DNA of 64,000 nucleotides from Rhodobacter sp. (GTDB lineage: Bacteria; Pseudomonadota; Alphaproteobacteria; Rhodobacterales; Rhodobacteraceae). The stretch lies in NCBI GenBank assembly GCA_027487575.1, contig JAIYDJ010000062.1, positions 62,001 to 126,000 on the forward strand, in the 5' to 3' direction. Under the pieces are notes generated by a model. That model was not told the origin of the DNA, did not search any database, and worked only from the letters and a program-made list of their open reading frames with translations. Below are positions 8,350 to 18,010 of this stretch, one piece after another (position 1 is the stretch's first letter; each line of letters begins with the position of its first letter). A program made the translations under genes and the position numbers.

Positions 8350-10611
8350 GTGCTGGGCGCCACACGCGGCAATCCATGGCTGGTGCGACTGTCACGCCTG
8401 CGCCGGCAACGCAGGGTGCAGACCGGCATGACGCTGGGTCTGGTGTTTCTCGGGCCGCTTCTGGCCGTGGGCACGTTCCTTGCGCTGGGGCCGTTCAATC
8501 AGGGGGCCTCCTCGCCCGGCCTGCGGCTGATCCTTCTGGCCGACTTTGTCTATGTGCTGCTGGTGGCAACGCTGGTGCTGGCCCGTGTGCTGCGCATGGT
8601 TGCCGACCGCCGCCGCCAGTCCGCCGGGTCGCGCCTGCACCTGCGCCTGACCGGGGTTTTCGGAATCGTGGCGCTGATCCCGACCGTGCTGGTGGCCGTG
8701 TTCGCCGTTCTGACCGTGAACGTCGGTCTTGAAGGCTGGTTTTCCGAACGGGTGCGGCAGGTTCTGGCCACGTCACTGTCTGCGGCCGAGGCGTACGAGG
8801 CCGAACATCGCCACAACCTGACCGAAGATGCGAAGGCTTTTGCCGGCTACCTGAACGGGGCCAAGCAGCAGACGTTCTTTCTGGGCGACGGCGATGTGCG
8901 CCCACTGTTGACGCGGGGACAGGCGGCCATCCAGCGTGGCCTCAGGGAAGTCTATCTGATCGACGGCGCCGGAGAGTTGAAGACGCGCGGCGTGAAGACC
9001 TACTACTTCGACTACGAAAAACCCTCCGCCGCCGAGATTGCCCGCGCCAAGTCGGGTGAGATTGTGATCATCGAGGATTGGGCCAACAACGAATCCCGCG
9101 CGCTGGTCCATCTGACCGATTTTGCTGACCGCTATCTTTATGTGACGCGCACGGTGGACGGGTCGATCCTGTCGTTGCTGGATGAAACGCAGCAGACCGT
9201 GGCGTTGTACCAACAGCTTGAATCCGAACGCGGTCGCATCCTGTTCAACTTTGGCCTTCTTTACCTCGGGTTCGCGGTGATTCTGGTGCTGGCCGCAGTC
9301 TGGGGTGGACTTTGGTTCGCCGAACGGCTGTCGCGGCCGGTCGGGCGATTGGCCGGGGCGGCGCAGCAGGTCGGGCAGGGCGATCTGGACGTGCAGGTGA
9401 TCGAGGAAGAGGGCGACGATGAAATTGCCGTGCTGGGCCGCGTGTTCAACCAGATGACCCGGCAGTTGAAAGGCCAGCGCGAGGCGCTGATGGACAGCCA
9501 CCGCCACACCGAAACCCGCCGCAGGCAGTTCGATTCGGTGCTGTCGAACGTGACAGCCGGGGTGATCGGCCTTGATGCCGAGGGGCGGATCGACTTCGTG
9601 AACCGCGCGGCAGAGCGGTTGCTGGACATGACCGATGGCGTGACCGACCGTCCGCTGCCTGACGCGGTGCCCGAGTTTTCCGATCTGTTCGATCGGTTGC
9701 GCGACAGCATCGGGCTGGCAGTCCAGGACGAGGTGCGCCTGTCGCGGCGCGGCAAGCTGGAAAGCCTTCTGGTCCGGATGAGCGGCCGGCGCACCGAAAC
9801 CGGGCGGCTGGAAGGCTATGTCGTGGCGTTTGACGACGTGACCGACCTGGTCTCGGCGCAGAGGATGGCGGCCTGGGGCGACGTGGCCCGGCGCATCGCA
9901 CACGAGATCAAGAACCCGCTCACCCCGATTGCCCTGTCTGCCGAACGTATCAAGCGCAAGTTCCGGTCGCAGGTCGCAGACCCCGAGGATCTGGAACAGT
10001 TGACCGACGTGATTGTGCGTCAGACCAACGACCTGCGGCGGATCGTCGACGAATTCTCGAAGTTCGCCCGGATGCCCGAGCCTGACCGCCGCGACACCGA
10101 CCTGACCGCGCTGGTGCGCGCGGCGGTGATGTTGCAGGAAAATGGCCAACCGGGCGTGCACTTCGTGAAAACGCTGCCTGCGACGCCCCTGATGGTGGAA
10201 CTTGATGGCACGATGATCGGCCAAGCCTTGACGAACCTGATCAAGAACGCCGGAGAAGCCATTGAGGCCCAACAGGAAAAATCGCCCTTGGGCTATCGGC
10301 CGGAAATCCGCGTCTCGTTGACGGCCGACGAGGCGGGCACTTTGATCACCATTGCAGACAACGGAACCGGCCTGCCGCCTGACCGGGCGCGCCTGTTCGA
10401 ACCCTATGTGACGACGCGCGAAAAGGGCACCGGACTGGGTCTGCCCATCGTCAAGAAGATCATCGAAGAACATGGCGGCACGCTGGTCCTGACGGACGCC
10501 GAGCCGTTCACGGAAGGCGCCCATGCCGGAGCGATGGCGGAAATCCGTCTGCCCCGCGCCACCCGGAAACGGGCGTCAAAGCATCTGGCCGCCGTTGGCC
10601 AAGGGGGTTGA
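8350..10611 (+). CDS. ntrY: Sensor histidine kinase NtrY
   Basis: A membrane-bound sensor kinase of the NtrYX pair, linked in alphaproteobacteria to nitrogen metabolism, redox/oxygen response and envelope functions. N-terminal membrane segments lie in T-L-G-L-V-F-L-G-P-L-L and the next two hydrophobic stretches; a periplasmic loop and a further membrane segment (Y-L-G-F-A-V-I-L-V-L) precede HAMP. A PAS domain (V-T-A-G-V-I-G-L-D-A-E-G-R-I) follows, then the H-box [11 protein letters not shown] and the N/G boxes N-L-I-K-N-A-G-E-A and K-G-T-G-L-G-L-P-I. The track ORF starts at 8161 inside ntrC; I chose GTG 8350, preceded by AGGA, giving 753 residues. It overlaps no upstream gene and abuts ntrX. 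Confidence 0.92.
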   Translation: MLGATRGNPWLVRLSRLRRQRRVQTGMTLGLVFLGPLLAVGTFLALGPFNQGASSPGLRLILLADFVYVLLVATLVLARVLRMVADRRRQSAGSRLHLRLTGVFGIVALIPTVLVAVFAVLTVNVGLEGWFSERVRQVLATSLSAAEAYEAEHRHNLTEDAKAFAGYLNGAKQQTFFLGDGDVRPLLTRGQAAIQRGLREVYLIDGAGELKTRGVKTYYFDYEKPSAAEIARAKSGEIVIIEDWANNESRALVHLTDFADRYLYVTRTVDGSILSLLDETQQTVALYQQLESERGRILFNFGLLYLGFAVILVLAAVWGGLWFAERLSRPVGRLAGAAQQVGQGDLDVQVIEEEGDDEIAVLGRVFNQMTRQLKGQREALMDSHRHTETRRRQFDSVLSNVTAGVIGLDAEGRIDFVNRAAERLLDMTDGVTDRPLPDAVPEFSDLFDRLRDSIGLAVQDEVRLSRRGKLESLLVRMSGRRTETGRLEGYVVAFDDVTDLVSAQRMAAWGDVARRIAHEIKNPLTPIALSAERIKRKFRSQVADPEDLEQLTDVIVRQTNDLRRIVDEFSKFARMPEPDRRDTDLTALVRAAVMLQENGQPGVHFVKTLPATPLMVELDGTMIGQALTNLIKNAGEAIEAQQEKSPLGYRPEIRVSLTADEAGTLITIADNGTGLPPDRARLFEPYVTTREKGTGLGLPIVKKIIEEHGGTLVLTDAEPFTEGAHAGAMAEIRLPRATRKRASKHLAAVGQGG

Positions 10612-10612
10612 G

Positions 10613-12016
10613 TTGAGCAGCATTCTGATTGTTGACGACGAAAAAGACATTCGTGACCTGATCGGGGACATTCTGAAGGACGAAGGCTATGCCATTCGTC
10701 TGGCAGGCAATTCCGACGACTGCATGGCAGAGATCAACGCCGATCCGCCCAGTCTGATGATCCTGGACATCTGGCTGAAGGACAGTCGGATGGACGGCAT
10801 CGACATCCTGAAAACGGTCAAGCGCGACAATCCGGATGTGCCGGTCGTCATCATCTCGGGCCATGGCAACATCGAGATCGCGGTGGCCGCGATCAAGCAG
10901 GGGGCCTATGACTTCATCGAAAAACCGTTCAACATCGACCAGTTGATGGTCGTTGTGTCGCGTGCGATGGAGACAAGTCGTCTGCGCCGCGAGAACGCCG
11001 ATCTGCGCCGCCGTGACGCGACCTCTGCAGATATGCTTGGATCAAGTCCGGCCTACAAGGCGTTGAAATCGCAACTGGAAAAGGTCACGAAGTCGAACGG
11101 TCGGGTGATGCTGACCGGCCCTGCCGGGTCTGGCAAGGAGTTGGCTGCGCGGTTCATCCACACCAATTCGAACCGGTCGGGCGCCGCCTTTGTCTCGGTG
11201 TCCTCGGCCACCGTGGAACCCGAACGGATGGAAGACGTGCTGTTCGGCCGTGAAACCTCGGATCGTGGGGTCGAAAAAGGGCTTCTGGAACAAGCACATG
11301 GCGGCGTTGTCTATTTCGATGAAGTGGCCGACATGCCCTTGGGCACGCAATCCAAGATCCTGCGCGTGCTGGTCGAGCAGCAGTTTGTTCGTTCCGGCGG
11401 AGCCGACAAGGTGCGCGTTGACCTGCGTGTGATCTCATCGACCACCCGCGATCTGCGCGCAGAGATATCTGCCGGACGGTTCCGGCAAGAGTTGTACGAC
11501 CGCCTGAACGTGGTTCCCATCGCGGTGCCCAGCCTTGAGGAACGCCGCGAGGATATTCCTGACCTGACGCGCCACTTCATCGAGATGTTCCACCGTACCC
11601 AGGGTTTGCCCCTGCGCACCCTGACCCCCGAGGCTGAGGCGATGCTGCAGACGATGCAGTGGCCCGGCAACGTGCGCCAGTTGCGCAACGTGATCGAACG
11701 CGTGCTGATCCTCGGCGAGCCCTCCGGCCCGATCGAGGCCCGCGAACTTCCCGGGCAGGAGGCCCCCGTCGATACCGGCGGGCGGATGGTTCTGGGGGGG
11801 GCGATGGCCACCCTGCCGCTACGCGAGGCGCGCGAGGTTTTCGAGCGTGAATACCTTCTGACCCAGATCAACCGGTTCGGCGGCAACATCAGCCGCACCG
11901 CCGGCTTTGTCGGCATGGAACGCAGCGCACTGCATCGCAAGTTGAAATCCCTTGGTGTCGTGACTACGTCGAAGTCATCCGGTCGCGCGGATGAGGACGA
12001 CGATCTGGGCGATTGA
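10613..12016 (+). CDS. ntrX: Response regulator NtrX lacking a GAFTGA motif
   Basis: Partner of NtrY; 467 residues. The receiver starts S-S-I-L-I-V-D-D-E with phospho-acceptor Asp52 (L-D-I-W-L). The AAA+ domain has the Walker A-like G-P-A-G-S-G-K-E and Walker B G-G-V-V-Y-F-D-E. The segment where GAFTGA is expected reads L-F-G-R-E-T-S-D-R-G-V, so the sigma-54-binding loop is missing. The C-terminus has an HTH (N-I-S-R-T-A-G-F-V-G-M). The start is a TTG at 10613, two bases after the ntrY stop and preceded by a strong AAGGGGG; the track's upstream start lies inside ntrY. The rare start codon may lower NtrX relative to NtrY. Confidence 0.92.
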   Translation: MSSILIVDDEKDIRDLIGDILKDEGYAIRLAGNSDDCMAEINADPPSLMILDIWLKDSRMDGIDILKTVKRDNPDVPVVIISGHGNIEIAVAAIKQGAYDFIEKPFNIDQLMVVVSRAMETSRLRRENADLRRRDATSADMLGSSPAYKALKSQLEKVTKSNGRVMLTGPAGSGKELAARFIHTNSNRSGAAFVSVSSATVEPERMEDVLFGRETSDRGVEKGLLEQAHGGVVYFDEVADMPLGTQSKILRVLVEQQFVRSGGADKVRVDLRVISSTTRDLRAEISAGRFRQELYDRLNVVPIAVPSLEERREDIPDLTRHFIEMFHRTQGLPLRTLTPEAEAMLQTMQWPGNVRQLRNVIERVLILGEPSGPIEARELPGQEAPVDTGGRMVLGGAMATLPLREAREVFEREYLLTQINRFGGNISRTAGFVGMERSALHRKLKSLGVVTTSKSSGRADEDDDLGD

Positions 12017-12071
12017 TTGACCGCCCAGACGTGATCTGCGACAGAACCATCAGACAGATCGGGAGCGGATC

Positions 12072-13448
12072 GTGAAAGTCATCATCTGCGGCGCGGGGCA
12101 GGTCGGATGGCAGATTGCCCGCCACCTGTCCGGGGAACGCAACGCCGTCACCATCGTTGACATGAACGGCGATCTGGTGCGCCGGGCGACCGAAACGCTG
12201 GATGTGCAGGGGGTCACCGGCTTTTCCTCGCATCCAGACGTTCTGGAACGCGCGGGCGCGCGCGACGCGGACCTGATCATCGCCGCGACCTATTCGGACG
12301 AGGTGAACATGATCACCTGTCAGGTCGCGCATTCGATCTTCGGCGTGCCGCGCAAGATCGCGCGGGTGCGCGACAACAGCTATCTCGATTCAGCCTATGC
12401 CGATCTTTACCGCCGCGACCACCTGCCGATCGACGTGCTGATCAGCCCTGAACGCGAGGTGGCGGACGCCGCCCTGCAACGGCTGGCGGCCCCCGCGACC
12501 TTCGATACCGAAACCTTCATGGACGGCCGCGCGCAATTGCTGGGCATCGTGCTGACCGACGAGTGTCCGGTGCTGAACACGCCCTTGCGGCAGTTGAACG
12601 ACCTGTTCCCCTCGTTGCGCGCCATTGTAGTGGGCGTGCGCCGCGAAGGGCGCCTCTTCGCGCCGGACCCGAACGATCAACTGTTCGCAGGCGACAACGT
12701 CTATGTGTTCTGCAATGCTGAGGATGTGGGCCGCGCGCTGGATATCTTCGGCAAGAAATCCCGCAAGCCTGAACGCGTCGTCATCATCGGGGGCGGCAAC
12801 GTGGGCCTTGCGGTGGCGATTGCCCTCGAAGCACAGGTCGGCCGGGTGCGCTGCAAGATCATCGAGAAGGACCGCGCAAAGGCCGAACGCGCCGCCGATG
12901 CGCTGAGCCGGACCATCGTGCTGAACGGCGACGGGCTGGATGTCGAAATCCTGATGGAGGCGTCGATCGACCGGGCGGATGCCGTTCTGGTGGTGACCGA
13001 CGACGACAAGACCAACCTGTTGGCGGCGGTGCGGGCCAAACAGGCAGGATGCGCCATGGCCATCGTTCTGGTCAACGACCCCACGTTGACCCCGCTGATG
13101 GGCGCGCTGAACATCGACGCCTACATCAACCCGCGCGCGACGACGGTCAGTTCCATCCTGCGCCACATCCGTCACGGCAAGGTGCGCGCGATCTATTCGA
13201 TCGGGGATGCCGAGGCAGAGGTGATCGAGGCGCAGGTGCTGGGCACTTCGCCGCTGGCCGGGAGGCTGATCCGTGACGTCGAGTTTCCCGAAGGGGTGCT
13301 TGTCTGTGCCGTGATGAAAGGTGATCAGGTGTTCAAGCCGACGGGCGATCTGCGGATCGAAACCGGTTCGGTCATTGCCCTGTTCGCAATGTCCGCCGAT
13401 GTTCCGCGGGTCGAGCAACTGCTGCAAGTCACCATCGACTTCTTCTGA
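12072..13448 (+). CDS. trkA: Trk potassium uptake regulator TrkA
   Basis: A 458-residue cytoplasmic peripheral protein with two RCK modules. Each has an RCK-N Rossmann fold (V-I-I-C-G-A-G-Q-V-G-W at residue 3; V-I-I-G-G-G-N-V-G-L near residue 237) followed by a TrkA-C domain. It binds NAD(H)/nucleotides and gates the TrkH channel. The start is GTG with a GGGAGCGG ribosome site. Length and double architecture match E. coli TrkA. It is followed after three bases by trkH and preceded by ntrX after 55 bases, as in other Rhodobacterales. Confidence 0.94.
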   Translation: MKVIICGAGQVGWQIARHLSGERNAVTIVDMNGDLVRRATETLDVQGVTGFSSHPDVLERAGARDADLIIAATYSDEVNMITCQVAHSIFGVPRKIARVRDNSYLDSAYADLYRRDHLPIDVLISPEREVADAALQRLAAPATFDTETFMDGRAQLLGIVLTDECPVLNTPLRQLNDLFPSLRAIVVGVRREGRLFAPDPNDQLFAGDNVYVFCNAEDVGRALDIFGKKSRKPERVVIIGGGNVGLAVAIALEAQVGRVRCKIIEKDRAKAERAADALSRTIVLNGDGLDVEILMEASIDRADAVLVVTDDDKTNLLAAVRAKQAGCAMAIVLVNDPTLTPLMGALNIDAYINPRATTVSSILRHIRHGKVRAIYSIGDAEAEVIEAQVLGTSPLAGRLIRDVEFPEGVLVCAVMKGDQVFKPTGDLRIETGSVIALFAMSADVPRVEQLLQVTIDFF

Positions 13449-13451
13449 CCG

Positions 13452-14954
13452 ATGCGCGGTGCATCCCACCTCAGCTTTCCGGTGATCATCCTCGGGCTGG
13501 CCGCAGGGGCCATGCTGTTGCCGGCAGGACATGCGGCCGTCGCGGGGCGATACGAGGTCTGGCGGGCATTCTTCTATTCGGCGGTGATCCTTGGCGCGCT
13601 GGCGACGCTGATCGCACTGGCGACCGCCGGGCGTCGCACCCGCCTGTCGCCGCGTGGCCATCTGTCGGTCCTGATCGGCACCTACGCCGTCCTGCCGATG
13701 GCCCTTGCGATGCCCATGGTGCAGGCGGTTCCGGGGCTGTCGATCTGGCACGCCTGGTTCGAAATGCTGTCGGCCTTCACCACCACGGGGGCCACGCTGT
13801 TTTCGCCGCAGGATCTGCCCGACACGCTGCACCTGTGGCGGGCGCTGATCGCGTGGCTTGGCGGATTTCACATGGTGGTCATGGCCCTGGCCGTTCTTGC
13901 GCCGATGAACCTTGTGGGTGTCGAGGTGTCAGGGGGCAGCAGTGCGCGGTCGGGCAGCGCCGGGGCCCCGCAGATCAACCGCATCGCAGACCCAGGTCAG
14001 CGCATCCGCTACTTTGCGCTGATGCTGTTTCCGGCCTATGGCGGGCTGACGCTGGTGCTGTGGGTGGGTCTGCTGATGGCGGGCGACAGCGGACTGGTTG
14101 CGCTGTGCCACGCAATGTCGACCTTGTCGACCTCGGGCATCTCGCCGATCGGCGGAACCGATCAGGCTGCCTCGGGCGTGGCGGGCGAAATGCTGATTGC
14201 GGTGCTTTTGCTGGTAGCGGTCAGCCGCCGGATCCTGCCCACCATCGCCGGACTGGAGCCGCGCGTGTGGCGCTATGACCCGGAAATGCGCACGGCCGCC
14301 GTCATCATTCTGGTTGCGGTGGTTGCGTTCTTTGTCACGCATGGCTTGGGCGCGTTCGAAGCCATGCAACTGGACGTCATCTTCAACATGGTCTGGGGCG
14401 CATTCTTTACCGCGCTTTCGTTCCTGACGACCACCGGTTTCGTCTCGACCGGATGGCGTGTGACCGAAGCCTGGTCGGGACTGCAGACGCCGGGGTTGAT
14501 GATGCTCGCGCTGGCTCTTGTCGGGGGCGGCATCGCCACCTCGGCGGGCGGGGTCAAGCTTTTGCGCGTCTACGCCCTGTACCGGCATGGCCAGCGCGAA
14601 CTGGAACGCCTGATCGAGCCGTCCTCGGTCGGGGGGCGCGGCTCGGCGGCGCGGCAGTTGCGCAACGAGGGCGCTTTTCTTGCCTTCATCTTCTTCGTGT
14701 TGTTCGCCAGTCTGATCGGGGCCGTGACCGCGTGCCTGACGCTTCTGTCGATGGATCTGGAACCCGCGCTTGTGCTGGCCATTGCCGCGCTGACCAACAC
14801 CGGTCAGGTGGCCGAGTCCTTTGGCACCGGCCCTCCGGTTTGGGCGGGCCTGTCAGTGGCGCAGCAGGCCGTGCTGGCGGTCGGCATGGTGCTGGGGAGG
14901 CTGGAAATGCTGGCCGTGCTGGCTTTTCTGGCGCCAGACTCGTGGCGCAGATAG
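13452..14954 (+). CDS. trkH: Potassium uptake protein TrkH
   Basis: A 500-residue inner-membrane K+ channel/transporter subunit. It is hydrophobic throughout with the repeated pore-loop motifs T-T-T-G-A (near residue 113), S-T-S-G (near 225), T-T-T-G-F and T-N-T-G-Q that form the four-fold selectivity filter of the SKT superfamily. It depends on TrkA, encoded immediately upstream. The C-terminal region loops back into the membrane with N-T-G-Q-V-A. Gene spacing of three bases implies coupled translation. Pore motifs are complete, so it should be functional. Confidence 0.93.
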   Translation: MRGASHLSFPVIILGLAAGAMLLPAGHAAVAGRYEVWRAFFYSAVILGALATLIALATAGRRTRLSPRGHLSVLIGTYAVLPMALAMPMVQAVPGLSIWHAWFEMLSAFTTTGATLFSPQDLPDTLHLWRALIAWLGGFHMVVMALAVLAPMNLVGVEVSGGSSARSGSAGAPQINRIADPGQRIRYFALMLFPAYGGLTLVLWVGLLMAGDSGLVALCHAMSTLSTSGISPIGGTDQAASGVAGEMLIAVLLLVAVSRRILPTIAGLEPRVWRYDPEMRTAAVIILVAVVAFFVTHGLGAFEAMQLDVIFNMVWGAFFTALSFLTTTGFVSTGWRVTEAWSGLQTPGLMMLALALVGGGIATSAGGVKLLRVYALYRHGQRELERLIEPSSVGGRGSAARQLRNEGAFLAFIFFVLFASLIGAVTACLTLLSMDLEPALVLAIAALTNTGQVAESFGTGPPVWAGLSVAQQAVLAVGMVLGRLEMLAVLAFLAPDSWRR

Positions 14955-15086
14955 CACGGGCGGCCTTAAGGGGCTGTTTTGGGGCTTTAATCCCGTCGTT
15001 TTGCACTCCATAGTCCGATTTGTGAAACATCGGGCAACCCCCGGTGGAGGGATGCTGATAACGAAAAGAAACAGGGCAAAACGAAA

Positions 15087-15320
15087 ATGGCTGCCGATAA
15101 ACAGAACTTGCAGGATGCTTTCCTGAACCATGTGCGCAAAGCCAAGGTTCCGGTGACGATCTTTCTGATCAACGGGGTGAAGCTTCAGGGGGTGATCACC
15201 TGGTTTGACAATTTCTGCGTGCTTTTGCGCCGGGATGGTCAGTCGCAGTTGGTCTACAAGCATGCGATCTCGACCATCATGCCGGGCGCGCCGATCAACC
15301 TCTATGACGGAGAAGATTGA
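15087..15320 (+). CDS. hfq: RNA chaperone Hfq
   Basis: A 77-residue Sm-like protein that forms a hexamer and promotes sRNA-mRNA pairing. Hallmarks: Q-N-L-Q-D-A-F-L-N (residues 6-14, proximal face), the Sm1 fold [15 protein letters not shown] and the Sm2 Y-K-H-A-I-S-T-I (residues 57-64). The short C-terminus (no long disordered tail) is typical of alphaproteobacteria. About 130 bases separate it from trkH, including an imperfect hairpin (CCGAT...ATCGG), so it may have its own promoter. Its stop overlaps the hflX start. Confidence 0.97.
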   Translation: MAADKQNLQDAFLNHVRKAKVPVTIFLINGVKLQGVITWFDNFCVLLRRDGQSQLVYKHAISTIMPGAPINLYDGED

Positions 15321-16651
15321 TTTCCGATCTCCCTGACGAAGACGACGACGAGCTTCTGCCACACCGCGAACCCGAGGGGCACGAAACCGCCGCGGCCCCG
15401 ACACGCGCCTATGTGCTGCACGCCGATCTGAAATCCGCCCGCAGCCGACGCTTGCCCGAACATGGCCTGGCCGAGGCCGTGGCGCTTGCGGCGGCCCTTC
15501 CCGGGATGCAGGTGATCGGGGCCGAGGTGGTGCGTCTGGCGAAAATCAGTCCGGGCCAGTTGTTCGGATCGGGCAAGGTCGAGGATCTGAAGGCGCGGTG
15601 CAAGGCGGACGAGATCGAACTGGTGCTGGTGGACGGCACCGTCAGCCCGGTGCAGCAGCGCAATCTGGAAAAGGCCTGGGGCGTCAAGCTTCTGGACCGG
15701 ACCTCGCTGATCCTTGAAATCTTCGCCGACCGTGCCCGCACCCGCGAGGGTGTGCTGCAGGTCGAACTCGCCGCGTTGAGCTATCAGCGCACCCGGCTGG
15801 TGCGCGCCTGGACCCACCTGGAACGGCAGCGCGGCGGCTTCGGCTTTGTCGGCGGCCCGGGGGAAACCCAGCTCGAATCCGACCGCCGCGCCATCGACGA
15901 TCAGGTGCTGCGTCTGAAACGGCAACTGGAAAAGGTGGTCAGGACGCGCGAGTTGCACCGCGCCTCTCGCCGCAAGGTGCCGTTCCCGCTGGTGGCGCTG
16001 GTCGGTTATACCAACGCCGGAAAGTCGACGCTGTTCAACCGGATGACCGGGGCCGATGTGATGGCGAAGGACATGCTGTTCGCCACGCTGGACCCCACCA
16101 TGCGCGGGGTCGTCCTGCCTTCGGGCCGCAAGGTCATCGCATCCGATACGGTGGGGTTCATCAGCGACCTGCCCACCCAACTGGTCGCCGCGTTCCGCGC
16201 CACGCTGGAAGAAGTGCTGGAAGCCGATCTGATCCTGCATGTCCGCGACATCAGCCACCCGGAAACCGCCGAACAGGCGGCAGATGTCACCGATATCCTG
16301 ACGTCGCTGGGGGTGGCCAATGACACCCCGCTGTTCGAGGTGTGGAACAAGCTTGACCTGGTAGACCCGTCCGCCCGCGAAAGCCTGTCGGTTCAGCGTG
16401 AAAACCGCAGTGGCGTGTTTCCTGTCTCGGCCCTGACGGGCGAGGGCGTGGACAGTCTGCTGGCGGCCGTTTCGGATGCCTTTGCCGAAACCCGGATGAC
16501 CGAAGACCTGACCCTGCCCTTTGCACAGGGCCGTGCCCGCGCGCAGTTGCACGAGATGGGGGTTGTAGAGGCCGAAGAACAGCGCGAGGATGGCTACCTG
16601 ATCACTGTCCGCTGGACAGATCGGCAAAAGGCCCAATGGCAGCCGAACTGA
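15317..16651 (+). CDS. hflX: GTPase HflX
   Basis: A 444-residue ribosome-associated GTPase involved in rescue/splitting of stalled or heat-damaged 70S ribosomes. The N-terminal HflX domain and coiled coil ([13 protein letters not shown] and [14 protein letters not shown]) precede the G domain: G1 [10 protein letters not shown]3 D-T-V-G-F, G4 N-K-L-D. The start is TTG at 15317, overlapping the hfq TGA by two bases; no better in-frame ATG precedes the acidic N-terminus. The hfq-hflX pairing is widespread in proteobacteria. Confidence 0.93.
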   Translation: MISDLPDEDDDELLPHREPEGHETAAAPTRAYVLHADLKSARSRRLPEHGLAEAVALAAALPGMQVIGAEVVRLAKISPGQLFGSGKVEDLKARCKADEIELVLVDGTVSPVQQRNLEKAWGVKLLDRTSLILEIFADRARTREGVLQVELAALSYQRTRLVRAWTHLERQRGGFGFVGGPGETQLESDRRAIDDQVLRLKRQLEKVVRTRELHRASRRKVPFPLVALVGYTNAGKSTLFNRMTGADVMAKDMLFATLDPTMRGVVLPSGRKVIASDTVGFISDLPTQLVAAFRATLEEVLEADLILHVRDISHPETAEQAADVTDILTSLGVANDTPLFEVWNKLDLVDPSARESLSVQRENRSGVFPVSALTGEGVDSLLAAVSDAFAETRMTEDLTLPFAQGRARAQLHEMGVVEAEEQREDGYLITVRWTDRQKAQWQPN

Positions 16652-16688
16652 CACGGCCCGCCTGACCCCACCTGCGAAAGGAGCCATC

Positions 16689-16817
16689 ATGGCCAAGGGA
16701 AACAACCAGAAATCCAACAAGGAAAAGAAGAAGCCCAAGAAAGAGGCCGCAAAGCCCGCAAGCGTCGCCGTTTCCACCCGCAGCAACACCGAGATTGCGG
16801 GCAAAAAGGTCGGCTAG
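16689..16817 (+). CDS. Short lysine-rich protein of unknown function
   Basis: A 42-residue ORF absent from the track: M-A-K-G-N-N-Q-K-S-N-K-E-K-K-K-P-K-K-E-A, ending A-G-K-K-V-G. A strong AAAGGAG site lies six bases before the ATG. It follows hflX by 37 bases on the same strand and overlaps the end of the convergent CoA-transferase by four bases. The composition (about a third Lys, many Asn/Gln/Ala) suggests an unfolded nucleic-acid-binding or ribosome-associated peptide. Similar small basic proteins are annotated in other Rhodobacterales as hypothetical. Function unknown. Confidence 0.65.
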   Translation: MAKGNNQKSNKEKKKPKKEAAKPASVAVSTRSNTEIAGKKVG

Positions 16818-18010
16818 ACCCCGGCGACGATCCCGGCATCCATCAGCCGCCCGATTTCGCCCGACCCCAGCCCCAACACATCGGCCAGCACCGCCTCGGT
16901 ATGCTGACCCACCAGCGGGGCAGGGGCTGCTGGTACCCGGTCGATCAGCGTGGAATGGACCGGACTACCCGGCATCAGGTAGGGCCCGATGCCCGGCTGA
17001 TCCACCATGGCGAACATCGGATTGTCGGTTGACAGGTCAGGGTCTTCGGCCAGCGCCTCGGCAAAACTGCGGTAGGGCCCCCAGGTCAGGCCGGCCGCGT
17101 CGAACAGCGCGGCCACCTCGGCACGGGTGCGCGCGGCGATCCACGGTTGCAGCGCGGCGGTGATGGCATCGCGCGCGGCCCAGCGCGCGCCTTCTGCCGA
17201 CAGGTCTCCCAAAGGGGCCAGCGCAGGCCCGATCCCGGTGACCTTGACGATCCCGCGCCATTGGCGATCGGTCAACCCGATCAGCATGATCCGCTTGCCA
17301 TCGGCACAGACGAAATCCTGCCCGTATGCCCCATAAAGCGCATTGCCAAAGCGCGGCCGGTCCACGCCGTTGACCCTGACCTCGGCGATGATTCCCAGAT
17401 GGCCCAGCATCGCCGCCGCCACATCCTTCAGCGACAGTTCAGCAAGCTGCCCCAGCCCGGTGCGCAACCGGTGCCGTTCGGCCGCAAGCAGCGTGTTGAC
17501 CAACATCTGACCGGTGATGCAGTCCCATGCCGGCAGGATATGCCCCACCGGCCTGTCATCGCCGACCGGCCCCGTCACGTTCGGAAAGCCAACGGCGGGG
17601 TTTACCGTGTAATCCACCGCAGGTTCGCCCCGCCGCGTTCCGGTCAGCGACACCATGATCAGATCGGCCCGCCGCGCCGACAGCGCCGGATAGTCGAGCG
17701 GCCCGCGCCCGCGCAGATTGGTCAGGAACATCCCCGCATCCGGGCCGGGTGCCGTGACCAGTGCCGCGATCAACTCGACCCCCTCGGGCCGGGCCATGTC
17801 GACGGCCAGCGACCGCTTGCCCTTGTTCATCCCGGCCCAGAACAGGCTCGCACCATTCGCCGCCACCGGCCAGCGGGCCGCGTCCAGCCCGCCCTGAGGC
17901 CGATCAACGCGGATCACATCTGCCCCCATCTGTGCCAGCGTCATCCCGGCAAAGGGTGCGGCGATGAACGCGGCACTTTCGATGACCCGCATCCCGGCAA
18001 GTTGCGTCAT
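16814..18010 (-). CDS. CaiB/BaiF family class III CoA-transferase
   Basis: A 398-residue family III CoA-transferase, which moves CoA between carboxylic acids through mixed anhydride and Asp-linked intermediates. Visible: the N-terminal L-A-G-M-R-V-I-E followed by A-A-P-F-A-G-M-T-L-A-Q-M-G-A-D-V-I-R-V-D (nucleotide/CoA-binding start), N-L-R-G near residue 99, and P-V-G-H-I-L-P-A-W-D with a candidate catalytic Asp. The start at 18010 overlaps the MaoC gene stop (ATGA); the track's start is three codons earlier. Pairing with a long MaoC dehydratase recalls the mesaconyl-CoA C1-C4 transferase/hydratase pair, but the substrate is not shown by sequence alone. Confidence 0.87.
   Translation of the reverse strand: MTQLAGMRVIESAAFIAAPFAGMTLAQMGADVIRVDRPQGGLDAARWPVAANGASLFWAGMNKGKRSLAVDMARPEGVELIAALVTAPGPDAGMFLTNLRGRGPLDYPALSARRADLIMVSLTGTRRGEPAVDYTVNPAVGFPNVTGPVGDDRPVGHILPAWDCITGQMLVNTLLAAERHRLRTGLGQLAELSLKDVAAAMLGHLGIIAEVRVNGVDRPRFGNALYGAYGQDFVCADGKRIMLIGLTDRQWRGIVKVTGIGPALAPLGDLSAEGARWAARDAITAALQPWIAARTRAEVAALFDAAGLTWGPYRSFAEALAEDPDLSTDNPMFAMVDQPGIGPYLMPGSPVHSTLIDRVPAAPAPLVGQHTEAVLADVLGLGSGEIGRLMDAGIVAGV

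Noticed and set aside
6560-8395. A 611-residue minus-strand ORF opposite ntrBC
   Set aside because: Shadow frame of ntrB/ntrC, without start signal or recognisable motifs.
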